From positions 1 through 24,300 of the IMG/VR virus record IMGVR_UViG_3300027963_000327: a DNA stretch of 24,300 bases. One strand, given 5' to 3'. This stretch comes from a virus. Positions 1-9,682 of this stretch are shown in pieces (the first letter of the stretch is position 1; every line of letters starts with the position of its first letter). The notes below the pieces were generated by a model. It saw only the letters and a program-made list of their open reading frames with translations, ran no database searches and was not told the DNA's origin. Both the position numbers and the translations under genes were made by a program.

Positions 1-2592
<2,592 letters not shown>

Positions 2593-2601
2593 AGGTGAAT
2601 T

Positions 2602-3909
2602 ATGCCAAATGAAAGAGTATTAGTAGGAGGAGGAACAATATATGATCCAACAGCAGGATCTCAATCAAGCAACTACTATAAATTCAGTTGCTATGATTTC
2701 TACAAATACGCATCAACCAGCGTAAGACTTGGGAACGGATATTTACTTTCTCCTTACGCCAATGAGCTTGATAATGGAACGTATGCTGGTTACGCTTATA
2801 ATATAACTACAAATAATCTTTTCACAGGAATTTTGCCATACCAAAACTCATACGACAATAACTACTATTGCAACAGCATATATTATTGGAGCGGAACAAC
2901 CCCGCTCACATACATTTATTTTGACTTTAACCTTCCTGTTGTTTTGACAAAATACAGAATGTGGAACGGATTTGTTAATGGAATAGGAAATATAAATCCT
3001 GGTTCGAATATTTATTATTCCACAAGAAAACAGTCTCCATTAAGTAGTAATATAGGATCTGATTATCCTAGAGATTGGATTCTTTATGGAACTAATGATT
3101 TTATTAATTGGACAGTAGTAGACAGCAGAAGTTCTCAAACTTTCAGTTACGCAACCAGTCGATTATGTTCATCAAGTCCATACAATGAATACTCAATAGG
3201 TTCGCCTGCTGCTTATAAAGTTTATAGGCTTGCAGTAACAAAAGGAAGTACAAATTTGGGAATCGGAGTAAATTGCAATAAGGGAGGATGCCAGTACTAT
3301 AATTATCCATTCTTTCAATTGGGAGAAATGCAACTATATGGATATGAAGATCCTTCAATTAGTTGTTCAATACATGGATTTGATAAATTTTTGGGTGGTG
3401 TGTCTTATTCTGGAGATACTAACATAAAAAATGTTTTTGGTTTAGGATCCCCGTACAGTGGTCATGATTTTAGGAAAAGTGATGTTTTTGTAAATGGAAC
3501 AACAAAGCCAAACAGAATAGCTTGGGTAACCGACGTTAATTTTAGACCTAGTGCTTCTGCTAGTTTGACGGGAGTAGTTGATCTTGGACAAAGCATTAAA
3601 GTAACATCGTACAATATAAAAACAGGCAATTATAGTGGTTTTTATAGACCTAATGCATCTCCAACATACTGGAAAGTTTATGGATCAACAGACAATACAA
3701 ACTGGACACTGCTTCACACAGTTTCAAACAATACATCAACAAATGTATCGTCTTATACAAAATTTAATCTAACCACCACAGGATACTATAGATACTACAA
3801 GTTTTCCTTTACACAAGGAACACTTTACAGTACGTTCTGTGACAAAAGTAGTTGTCCTTATCCTATTTGTATTGGAGATATTCAATTAATAGGAGCTTTT
3901 AACATATGA
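2602..3909 (+). CDS. Paralogous tail fibre/adhesin with two discoidin-like domains
   Basis: This 435-residue protein has no Thr linker and no signal peptide. Residues 1-255 and 256-435 match the last two domains of the upstream fibre. Shared landmarks are LVGGGT near the start, ILPY versus SLPY, TKYRMWNGF versus TKYRLWNAF, SPAAYKVYR, and GYEDPS versus GYENPS at the domain junction. Each domain ends with a Cys-x-Lys-x-x-Cys loop before the final strand. It lies 9 bases after its paralogue and has an AAGGTG ribosome-binding site, so it looks like a tandem duplication of the fibre tip that became a separate gene. A receptor-binding or fibre-tip role is inferred from the fold type and location. 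Aromatic, Asn- and Ser-rich composition fits a secreted-like beta-sandwich on a virion. Confidence 0.72.
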   Translation: MPNERVLVGGGTIYDPTAGSQSSNYYKFSCYDFYKYASTSVRLGNGYLLSPYANELDNGTYAGYAYNITTNNLFTGILPYQNSYDNNYYCNSIYYWSGTTPLTYIYFDFNLPVVLTKYRMWNGFVNGIGNINPGSNIYYSTRKQSPLSSNIGSDYPRDWILYGTNDFINWTVVDSRSSQTFSYATSRLCSSSPYNEYSIGSPAAYKVYRLAVTKGSTNLGIGVNCNKGGCQYYNYPFFQLGEMQLYGYEDPSISCSIHGFDKFLGGVSYSGDTNIKNVFGLGSPYSGHDFRKSDVFVNGTTKPNRIAWVTDVNFRPSASASLTGVVDLGQSIKVTSYNIKTGNYSGFYRPNASPTYWKVYGSTDNTNWTLLHTVSNNTSTNVSSYTKFNLTTTGYYRYYKFSFTQGTLYSTFCDKSSCPYPICIGDIQLIGAFNI

Positions 3910-4439
3910 GAGGGGTTTGTGCATTATTTAATGGTAAAGCTTTGGCTCTTGTTACAAGAAGTGGAAGTCATGCCTTGATGAATCTTATGCTTCCAAAAGA
4001 CCATATAAAGACTCAGCCCGAACATCTAAAAGAAGAAAAATGGCATCCCATCATGAACCTTCAAGGATATGATTTAAAAATGGGAATTCCAGAAATGCCA
4101 ACTTGTTGCATGGTCAGAAATCCCGTGGATAGATTCAGAAGCAGTTGTGCCAGAAGAAACAAGACCGTGGAAGAAGGACTCTTGGAAGACGAGGTTCACT
4201 TTTGGACTATGGAAAGTATGGGGCTTTTACATGATAGTATTAAATACTTCTTATTTCCAGAACAGATCGATGAATGTGCAGCTTGGTTGGGACTAACCAC
4301 TCCTGTACCAAGACTAAACGAAGAAAAAGATGAAAAAAAGCCAGTTTTAAATGAACAACAACTTGAATTAGTGGTCAAACAGTATTATAATGATAATGAA
4401 CTATACCAAAGATTAAAGGAGAATTACTATGGCAAATAA
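3906..4439 (+). CDS. Sulfotransferase-like protein (PAPS-dependent fold)
   Basis: This 177-residue protein has the two phosphosulfate-binding landmarks of the sulfotransferase superfamily. A 5' phosphosulfate loop sits at residues 16-24 (LVTRSGSHA, with Arg at the usual Lys position), and a 3' phosphate-binding strand-helix at 70-79 (VRNPVDRFRS, matching the R-[DN]-P-x-x-R-x-x-S pattern). The C-terminal half (FPEQ, AAWLGL, then N-x4-L...Y-x-D-x-x-L-Y near 149-169) also fits the family. Such enzymes move sulfate from PAPS to sugars or tyrosine. Its start overlaps the previous stop (ATGA) and its 3' end overlaps the dioxygenase gene by 11 bases, placing both inside the fibre operon. The acceptor may be a fibre glycan or a host surface sugar, but nothing in the sequence decides this. 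At 177 residues it is short for the family but has both binding motifs. Confidence 0.65.
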   Translation: MRGVCALFNGKALALVTRSGSHALMNLMLPKDHIKTQPEHLKEEKWHPIMNLQGYDLKMGIPEMPTCCMVRNPVDRFRSSCARRNKTVEEGLLEDEVHFWTMESMGLLHDSIKYFLFPEQIDECAAWLGLTTPVPRLNEEKDEKKPVLNEQQLELVVKQYYNDNELYQRLKENYYGK

Positions 4440-5016
4440 TTTTGATGGTCAGGTATTATTAGTCCCTAATTTTATAACAGCAGAAGAAATTCAAGCTCTT
4501 AAGGATTGGGCTAATCAAGCCGTAACTGATGGACAGTTTGTTGATGGAATTACTGGAGATTGGGATAAGAAAGAATTTAGCACAACTAAGAAAAGACTTA
4601 CTAATCGTATGAGTCCTAATATTAGTTACCCAGAGTTAGTAAAGACTTTACAGGACAGAATTCGTCAAACTGTTCCGCTAACAGCACAAGCTCCAGTTAT
4701 TGAGGGACACGGAAAAGATGGTGTTGTTGTTAGTGTAACTTATAACGATGGCGATGTGTATAAACATAAAGATCCTAGTGTGGGCGAGGGGGTTGTTGGA
4801 TTAAGATGTAACATTCTTGCAAGCAAAGCAGAGAATGGTGGTACGGTTCATGTTGAGGATAAGACTTATGATTTAAATGAAGGAGATATGATGTGTTATT
4901 TAGTAACAGAACTTTATCATAGTGTTGAAATTTGTCATGGAGATAATCCACGAACACTATTTATGTTTGGGTTTGTTGTTGATAAAGATAGTTGGAATAA
5001 TCAAACTAATTCTTAA
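4429..5016 (+). CDS. 2-oxoglutarate/Fe(II)-dependent dioxygenase (prolyl 4-hydroxylase-like)
   Basis: This 195-residue protein is the size of a single-domain 2OG-Fe(II) oxygenase. The facial triad is visible: H113-x-D115 after a short strand (VYKHKD), a distal His at 164 (YHSVE), and the 2OG-binding Arg at 175 followed by a hydrophobic strand (NPRTLFMFGF). The GGTV...LNEGDMMCY stretch before the distal His is typical of the P4H-like double-stranded beta-helix. Such enzymes hydroxylate protein side chains, sugars or nucleobases using O2 and 2-oxoglutarate. A strong AAAGGAGA ribosome-binding site lies inside the 3' end of the sulfotransferase gene. Phages often carry this family with unknown substrates; here the nearest Pro-rich candidates are the Ala-Pro linkers of the fibres (inference). 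Confidence 0.8.
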   Translation: MANNFDGQVLLVPNFITAEEIQALKDWANQAVTDGQFVDGITGDWDKKEFSTTKKRLTNRMSPNISYPELVKTLQDRIRQTVPLTAQAPVIEGHGKDGVVVSVTYNDGDVYKHKDPSVGEGVVGLRCNILASKAENGGTVHVEDKTYDLNEGDMMCYLVTELYHSVEICHGDNPRTLFMFGFVVDKDSWNNQTNS

Positions 5017-5031
5017 TAGAGGAAACAAGCT

Positions 5032-5832
5032 ATGGCATCTATTCAAATAACATCCACTAATTATAACGGTCAAACAGCACAGGTTACTTTCTACTCTGTG
5101 ACCGCACCAACTACGGCTGTTAATTTAGGCCCACAAACACTTCCTTATTCAAGAAGTGGCGACGATGTTTATGGAAGCTATGAGCTAAACTTTACTGCTT
5201 ATAATAAAGTATGTGTTGTTACTTTAAATGGTACAACCACTACAACAACAACCGCAGTCCCGACAACAACCATCACCACAACTACGGCTGTTCCAACGAC
5301 CACTACAACTACCACAACTGCCGCCCCAACAACTAGTACCACAACAACTACTACTACGACCACAACAACAACGGCTGCTCCGAATGAAGTTTTCAGAGCG
5401 ATCCCAACGCTGACCAGCAACACAAGCAATGGAACAGCAGAGGCAAACACAGTCGGCGGCGGTGCTGTGTGGAACTTGTTTGACGGTAGCAGTAGCGAAT
5501 ACAACACTGCGCGCAACGGTTCGGACACACCAAAGCGTTATTTTCAGTATTCGTTCGCCGGGGGCTTGAAATCTTACATTGGCGGCTACACCTTCACCGG
5601 AGCGGGCAGCAGAGACTACAGCATCGGCGGCTGGGAACTATCCGGCAGCAATGACGGAACGAACTTCACGCTCCTTGACACGCAAGTTGTGTCGTGGCAG
5701 AGCGGCGGGCAAACAAAGTCTTTCACTCTGGCATCGCCAGCAAATTATTCGACATACCGTTGGACTCTCACGCCTGACGGCACAAACGACTCGTATGCTG
5801 GTTTAAGTGCAGTGCAGCTTACTGCGGTATAA
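5032..5832 (+). CDS. Thr-linker adhesin with C-terminal discoidin-like domain
   Basis: The protein has 266 residues. Residues 1-67 form a small beta-rich domain (pattern LGPQTLPY...YGSYELNFTAYNKVCVVTL) that probably attaches or packs against the virion. Residues 68-117 are a Thr linker with AVP, AVP, AAP and AAP breaks (bases 5233-5382). Residues 121-266 are a discoidin-like domain closely similar to the one at 832-1275 in the first fibre gene. The domain's DNA is strikingly GC-rich (about 57-65% in bases 5581-5700) compared with about 38% in the next gene, which suggests recent import of the domain. The ribosome-binding site AGAGGAAA precedes the ATG. A carbohydrate-binding, virion-decorating or fibre role is inferred. 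Confidence 0.7.
   Translation: MASIQITSTNYNGQTAQVTFYSVTAPTTAVNLGPQTLPYSRSGDDVYGSYELNFTAYNKVCVVTLNGTTTTTTTAVPTTTITTTTAVPTTTTTTTTAAPTTSTTTTTTTTTTTTAAPNEVFRAIPTLTSNTSNGTAEANTVGGGAVWNLFDGSSSEYNTARNGSDTPKRYFQYSFAGGLKSYIGGYTFTGAGSRDYSIGGWELSGSNDGTNFTLLDTQVVSWQSGGQTKSFTLASPANYSTYRWTLTPDGTNDSYAGLSAVQLTAV
5233..5382 (+). repeat. Thr-codon linker with Ala/Val-Pro breaks
   Basis: This low-complexity ACN-codon stretch encodes runs of Thr interrupted by Ala-Val-Pro and Ala-Ala-Pro. It uses mixed Thr codons and lacks the perfect tandem units of the linker at 1285-1440. Confidence 0.88.
5392..5829 (+). repeat. Second copy of the discoidin-like domain coding sequence
   Basis: This dispersed repeat of bases 832-1275 encodes a highly similar domain. 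A 30-base block (5506-5535 and 946-975) is identical in both copies. The copy here is much more GC-rich than the copy in the first fibre gene and than all neighbouring genes. Confidence 0.85.
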
Positions 5833-5835
5833 ATA
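5828..5835 (+). promoter_or_regulatory. Possible T4-type late promoter motif TATAAATA
   Basis: TATAAATA, the T4 late-promoter consensus, spans the stop of the adhesin at 5032 and ends 10 bases before the ATG of the gene at 5846. That gene has no recognisable Shine-Dalgarno sequence. The motif is expected several times by chance in AT-rich DNA (another lies inside nrdA at 12486-12493), and transcription from it would leave almost no leader. Confidence 0.2.
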
Positions 5836-5845
5836 ATAACTAAAT

Positions 5846-7564
5846 ATGTCAACATCAGACGTAGTAACAAATATAGTTCCAAACAAAGAAGAAGTTGCTA
5901 ACAACAACGTTGTGGTAACTTGTCAAAAAACTGGTTCATATAAAACCGTAGACAATACAGCAAATAAGAAACCAGAAACTGTAAAAGCGATAGAACTAGA
6001 ATATACTGATCGTTTCAATAAGAAACGTACATTTAATTCTTTACCTGTGTCTCCAGATATAACAACTACAACTACAACTACCACAACTCTAGCACCAAGT
6101 AGTTGGCAAGTCTCCATACAAACGACTGCTAATAATCAAAATTTTAGCATATCTCTCACGGGTTCAATAATAAACATATTGATTAATTGGGGCGATGGAT
6201 CAACGCTATCATATAATTCTAGTGGCGTCAAAAACAAAACTTACGCATCATCTGGAACATATACAATAACTATTAGTGGAAGCCTTGGTGCTGGTGGAAA
6301 TATAAAATTTGGATCTAATGATTTAGACAAACAAAGATTAAAATCCACCGGTATAATTGGAATAATTGGTGGCCTTTGCAATTTTAAACAAACATTTATG
6401 GGATGTGTGAGTATCGCATCTTTGCCAGATAACCTATTTCAGTATTACCCAAATGTAAATTTGAATGTTTTTGATAGTACATTTTCTGGATGTTCTGGAC
6501 TAACAGCAATTCCTGAAAATCTATTTAAAAATCAGACCAAGCTTGGCAAGGGAGATTTTTATGCAACTTTTAATAATTGCACGGGCTTAACAAGTATTCC
6601 AGAAAATCTATTTAGATACAATACTTCAGTTGGGTCAGCATCTTTCAATTACACTTTCGCTGGATGCACATCTTTAAATAGTATTCCAGCAGATATTTTT
6701 AGATACAATACGAGCGTTGACAATTTATCATTCTTAGCAGTATTTGACAAAGTGACAATTCCAACAGCTACATATAATGACATATTAGTATCATTAAATA
6801 CATACCTTGGATCAAAAACTGGTATGCAGTTTAATGGTGGTAATTCAAAAACTAGTGGAGGTGGAACTACAGCTAGAGATTCCCTAGTAGCAAAAAAGTG
6901 GACAATTCTAGATGGTTCAGACTTGGTGCTACATTTAGATTCACAAAACTCAAATAGCTATACAGGATCTGGTATAGTGTGGAATGACCTCAGTGGATTC
7001 AACAACAGTGCCAAGCTAATTAATGGTGCATACTATGATGGTCAACATATGATATTTGATGGTAGAGACGATTACGCTGAAGTACTAAATAATGCTTATA
7101 TTAACGATTGTTTGAATTCAAATTTTACATTTGATATTTGGGTATATCTTTATTCAATACAAATAAGTCAATATGGTCCTAAAATAGTATCTAAGGGTGG
7201 TTATTTCTATCCCGGATTAAACGGAATTGCTTTCAATGGAACAACAGGTGTAAATTTGCAGTATAAAAATTCTGCGGGAACACTAATTGGTCGCGGAAAC
7301 ATTTCAATTACACCAAATACTTGGGTCAATTTAGTATACACTAGATCTAATGGGGTTATTTCAGTATATAAAAATGGTCAATTCGTCAATTCGGCAACTG
7401 ACCTTTATGATTTCAGATCTAATTATAACTTGAGAATAGGATCAAATTACCAACCCGACAATCAAGCAAAACAAAAAATTGCAGTTTTAAAACAGTACAG
7501 AAAAAGTCTTACATCATCAGAAATATTAGCAAGCTATAATGCACTCTCAGGCAGATTCGTGTAA
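5846..7564 (+). CDS. Adhesin with BspA-type leucine-rich repeats and C-terminal LamG domain
   Basis: Residues 1-68 of this 572-residue protein are a module shared with the next small gene. Residues 73-84 are a short Thr linker ending LAP. Residues 85-177 are a PKD-like beta domain (INWGDGS...GTYTITI). Residues 178-300 are about four BspA/DUF285 repeats of roughly 30 residues with the pattern F-x-x-x-F-x-x-C-x-x-L-x-x-I-P-x-x-L-F. Residues 357-572 are a concanavalin/LamG fold (LVLHLDS, WNDLSG, MIFDG, FTFDIWVYL, TWVNLVYTRSNG, RIGSNY, then LTSSEI-ASYNAL). All four parts are typical of surface attachment proteins. The start is supported by alignment with the paralogous small protein, although no Shine-Dalgarno precedes it. 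A fibre or decoration role on the virion is inferred. Confidence 0.75.
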   Translation: MSTSDVVTNIVPNKEEVANNNVVVTCQKTGSYKTVDNTANKKPETVKAIELEYTDRFNKKRTFNSLPVSPDITTTTTTTTTLAPSSWQVSIQTTANNQNFSISLTGSIINILINWGDGSTLSYNSSGVKNKTYASSGTYTITISGSLGAGGNIKFGSNDLDKQRLKSTGIIGIIGGLCNFKQTFMGCVSIASLPDNLFQYYPNVNLNVFDSTFSGCSGLTAIPENLFKNQTKLGKGDFYATFNNCTGLTSIPENLFRYNTSVGSASFNYTFAGCTSLNSIPADIFRYNTSVDNLSFLAVFDKVTIPTATYNDILVSLNTYLGSKTGMQFNGGNSKTSGGGTTARDSLVAKKWTILDGSDLVLHLDSQNSNSYTGSGIVWNDLSGFNNSAKLINGAYYDGQHMIFDGRDDYAEVLNNAYINDCLNSNFTFDIWVYLYSIQISQYGPKIVSKGGYFYPGLNGIAFNGTTGVNLQYKNSAGTLIGRGNISITPNTWVNLVYTRSNGVISVYKNGQFVNSATDLYDFRSNYNLRIGSNYQPDNQAKQKIAVLKQYRKSLTSSEILASYNALSGRFV

Positions 7565-7570
7565 TCTAGT

Positions 7571-7599
7571 TTGCGGTTGCTGTGGTACGCTAGTATAAT
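7571..7599 (+). promoter_or_regulatory. Sigma70-like promoter candidate
   Basis: TTGCGG (7571-7576), a 17-base spacer and a perfect TATAAT (7594-7599) lie in the largest gap of the window. The predicted start near 7606 would give a leader of about 11 bases that still includes part of the AAAGGAG ribosome-binding site of the gene at 7617. The -35 box is weak (TTG only). Confidence 0.35.
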
Positions 7600-7616
7600 A
7601 CTTAAAGGAGTCAAAC

Positions 7617-7835
7617 ATGGCAGTAACAACAGTCGATGTGGTCACTAATGTAGTACCAAATAATGAAACAATTAAAAACGCAACAACTGTAGTAAATTGC
7701 TACAGAACGGGCGCATATAATCTATCCGATGCAACATATCAAAAATCCGTAACATACAATGCTATGGAAACAAAGTACACAACTAGGTTCGATGATCTTG
7801 GATATTATCACTCTGTAGACGGCGGAAACCCATGA
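7617..7835 (+). CDS. Stand-alone copy of the adhesin N-terminal module
   Basis: This 72-residue protein aligns with residues 1-68 of the preceding adhesin: DVVTNVVPN versus DVVTNIVPN, a V-V-x-C-x-x-T-G-x-Y block, then A-[IM]-E-x-x-Y-T-x-R-F. It has no signal peptide or membrane segment. The strong AAAGGAG is 7 bases before ATG, and a TATAAT promoter candidate sits just upstream. Since the shared part is N-terminal in the adhesin, it may be the docking or oligomerisation domain, and the free copy could be a competitor, a virion subunit or a chaperone for assembly. These roles are inference; the homology is directly visible. Confidence 0.7.
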   Translation: MAVTTVDVVTNVVPNNETIKNATTVVNCYRTGAYNLSDATYQKSVTYNAMETKYTTRFDDLGYYHSVDGGNP

Positions 7836-8149
7836 AATATTTAACATGTTTACTATTATTGCTCACTTTAACAGGATGTTCTGTAACAAACTGCTGTTCT
7901 TTGCCAACGGCAGATATTACAGAAATGTATGCTCAGTATATTGACGAATGGAAGAGTCAAGCAAAAACTGCATTTGAAGAAGCTGAAACAAAAATCTTTG
8001 TCGTTGCCCCAAAACCCGACGTTGTTGTGGGTCCAGACGAAGATCCAGCCAAATGTGTATGCAAAGGCACCGGAGTAATTATACATGGAGATGGACACAA
8101 AACACCATGTCCATTTCATAGTAAAAGCACACCAAAACAAATTCGGTAG
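7832..8149 (+). CDS. Small lipoprotein with Cys/His metal-binding-like motif
   Basis: The protein has 105 residues. A classic lipoprotein signal peptide (Lys2, a run of Leu, lipobox L13-T-G-C16) predicts membrane anchoring through Cys16 after export in a Gram-negative host. Three further Cys follow nearby (21, 22 and the motif below). The C-terminal part has C75-x-C77-x-G-T-G...H85-G-D-G-H89...C93-P-x-H96, which looks like half of a DnaJ-type zinc knuckle and could bind a metal. The gene overlaps the previous stop as ATGA. Size and lipobox would also suit an outer-membrane spanin (Rz1 type), but there is no Pro-rich body and no lysozyme or inner spanin is identified nearby, so I do not assign lysis. 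Confidence 0.65.
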   Translation: MKYLTCLLLLLTLTGCSVTNCCSLPTADITEMYAQYIDEWKSQAKTAFEEAETKIFVVAPKPDVVVGPDEDPAKCVCKGTGVIIHGDGHKTPCPFHSKSTPKQIR

Positions 8150-8192
8150 TAAAACTTGATAATTCACAATCACATTCGTTACTGGAGAAAAT

Positions 8193-8489
8193 ATGCAAAT
8201 TGAAACTATTTTAAAGATAGCGGCACTATCTATTGGCTCTCTTATTATTTTATCAAATTTTGTGAGCGTTGATAGTTTGCTAGCTAAATTGTTACCAAAG
8301 AAAAAAGTTAATCCACTAGCAGAAATTCCATCAGATGCACAAGAAGATGAGAAATTTTTACATATCATCAACTTGTGGTATCAACTAAAAGAGAACTGTA
8401 ATTCATACGGTCTACAACTTGCTGTAGAAAAACTTGACGAAGTATTCCCATTGCTCAACAGTAAGAAAGAGGAGAAAACAAATGGCTAA
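8193..8489 (+). CDS. Small protein with one N-terminal membrane segment
   Basis: This 98-residue protein of unknown function has a hydrophobic helix at residues 5-24 (IETILKIAALSIGSLIILSN), followed by a Lys-rich patch (KLLPKKK) and a soluble, charged helical tail. The topology is that of a single-pass membrane protein with its C-terminal part in the cytoplasm or, if exported, the periplasm. The ribosome-binding site TGGAGA lies 8 bases before ATG. Its end overlaps the next gene by 8 bases, so the two are probably translated together. It has one membrane helix and about the right size for a class III holin, but no lysis gene is adjacent. Confidence 0.55.
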   Translation: MQIETILKIAALSIGSLIILSNFVSVDSLLAKLLPKKKVNPLAEIPSDAQEDEKFLHIINLWYQLKENCNSYGLQLAVEKLDEVFPLLNSKKEEKTNG

Positions 8490-8949
8490 AAATGCTATCG
8501 CCGTACTATTAATTATGTACGGTATATTTGGAAATAGTTTATTTGCTCCAAGTAATCCAGTGGTACCAACCCCACCACCTACTCCACCAATATCTATTCT
8601 TAATATCGATAAACCAACAGAAGCTGTATTATCTAAAGTTAAGAAATTTTCAGATTTAGTGACAGATCCTACTGATAGAGCCAAATTAGCCATATTTAAT
8701 TATCAATTTGCTAAGAACGTTCTTGGATATGAAGCGCACTTACAACAAGTAAATGATGTTTATACATTGGCTGGTAAAAACTTTTTCAAAGATTCTATAC
8801 ATGGTAAATACAAAGAGTTGCCCGACATGATCATTGGGCTAATTCAAGAAACAACTACAGATGAAAACCATGTTCTAACATCAAATGAAAAAAATCAAAT
8901 TAGCGAAAACTTCATGGGAGTTGCTTGGGTTCTAATCCAGAAAAATTAA
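8482..8949 (+). CDS. Anchored or secreted protein with Pro-rich spacer, unknown function
   Basis: The start is set at the ATG at 8482, which has the strong AAAGAGGAGA ribosome-binding site; a TTG at 8434 has none. The 155-residue protein begins with Lys and a hydrophobic stretch (residues 4-21), which is a signal peptide or membrane anchor. It continues with a Pro-rich spacer (VPTPPPTPP near residues 28-36) and a mainly helical domain containing DPTDRAKLAIFNYQFAKNVLG. The layout suggests a domain held away from the membrane by the spacer. No family is recognised. It belongs to the run of small envelope-type genes between the adhesins and the glycosyltransferase. Confidence 0.6.
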   Translation: MAKNAIAVLLIMYGIFGNSLFAPSNPVVPTPPPTPPISILNIDKPTEAVLSKVKKFSDLVTDPTDRAKLAIFNYQFAKNVLGYEAHLQQVNDVYTLAGKNFFKDSIHGKYKELPDMIIGLIQETTTDENHVLTSNEKNQISENFMGVAWVLIQKN

Positions 8950-8951
8950 TT

Positions 8952-9674
8952 ATGACACAAGTTGCTCTGGTATGTATTGCAAAAAATGAAGACAACTACA
9001 TAGATGAATGGATAAAGTACAATTTCAAACTTGGTTTTAATGATATCTATGTATATGCTAACGATTGGGAATTTTCTTACAATCACCCAAACGTAACAAC
9101 TTTTCGTATATCTGGAATACAGCAACAAGTCCCAGCATACAACCATTTTATTCATCAATTTAATTGGAAGTATGATTGGGCTGCTTTTTTTGATGTTGAT
9201 GAGTTTCTAGTTCTTAAAAAACACAAAAATATTCAAGAGCTTTTATCAGATTATACTGAACACCCAGCGTTGGGAATAAATTGGTATTTTTTTGGTAGCA
9301 ATGGACATGAAAAAATATCTGACGATCATTCTGTACTTAGTAGATTTACAAAAAGACAAAGAGTACCAAATAAACACATTAAAACAATAGCAAAACTTCC
9401 ATGTTCACACATGGTTGATGTACACAATTTAATGCACTGCGATTGGGTTGATACAAATAAAAACCCACACCGTGGACCATTCAATGAAGACTTAGTTGCA
9501 GATATTGCTCATATAAATCATTATTTTACAAAAAGCAAAGAAGAATTCATCAATAAGGTTAATCGTGGCAGAGCAGATACGAATTACAAAAGAGACATGT
9601 CTGAATACGACGAAGAAAAAAACTGGAATGAAGTAGAAGATTTAAGTGCGTATAATTTTTATCACAACTCATAG
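8952..9674 (+). CDS. Glycosyltransferase, GT92/DUF23-like (GT-A fold)
   Basis: The start is the ATG at 8952, giving 240 residues; an upstream TTG at 8925 is rejected because the family begins with the beta-strand seen right after this ATG (VALVCIAKNEDNYIDEW). Landmarks of the Glyco_tranf_2_4/GT92 group are K-N-E at 11-13, the metal-binding D81-V-D83 in FFDVDEFL, NWYFFGSNGH around 110-119, and the C-terminal INHYFTKSKEEF...RGRAD. It should transfer a sugar from a nucleotide sugar to an acceptor in the cytoplasm. Possible acceptors are virion proteins such as the Thr-rich fibres, phage DNA or host surface glycans; the sequence does not decide. No strong Shine-Dalgarno is present, so translation may be coupled to the gene ending at 8949. 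Confidence 0.8.
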   Translation: MTQVALVCIAKNEDNYIDEWIKYNFKLGFNDIYVYANDWEFSYNHPNVTTFRISGIQQQVPAYNHFIHQFNWKYDWAAFFDVDEFLVLKKHKNIQELLSDYTEHPALGINWYFFGSNGHEKISDDHSVLSRFTKRQRVPNKHIKTIAKLPCSHMVDVHNLMHCDWVDTNKNPHRGPFNEDLVADIAHINHYFTKSKEEFINKVNRGRADTNYKRDMSEYDEEKNWNEVEDLSAYNFYHNS

Positions 9675-9682
9675 GTGTTATC

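Noticed and set aside
7868-8371. 167-residue minus-strand frame
   Set aside because: It lies antisense to a lipoprotein gene with a clear lipobox and to the next plus-strand gene, contains no recognisable domain, and every other gene is on the plus strand.
8434-8949. TTG at 8434 as start of the Pro-spacer protein
   Set aside because: ATG at 8482 has a strong GGAGA site and directly precedes the hydrophobic signal or anchor segment.
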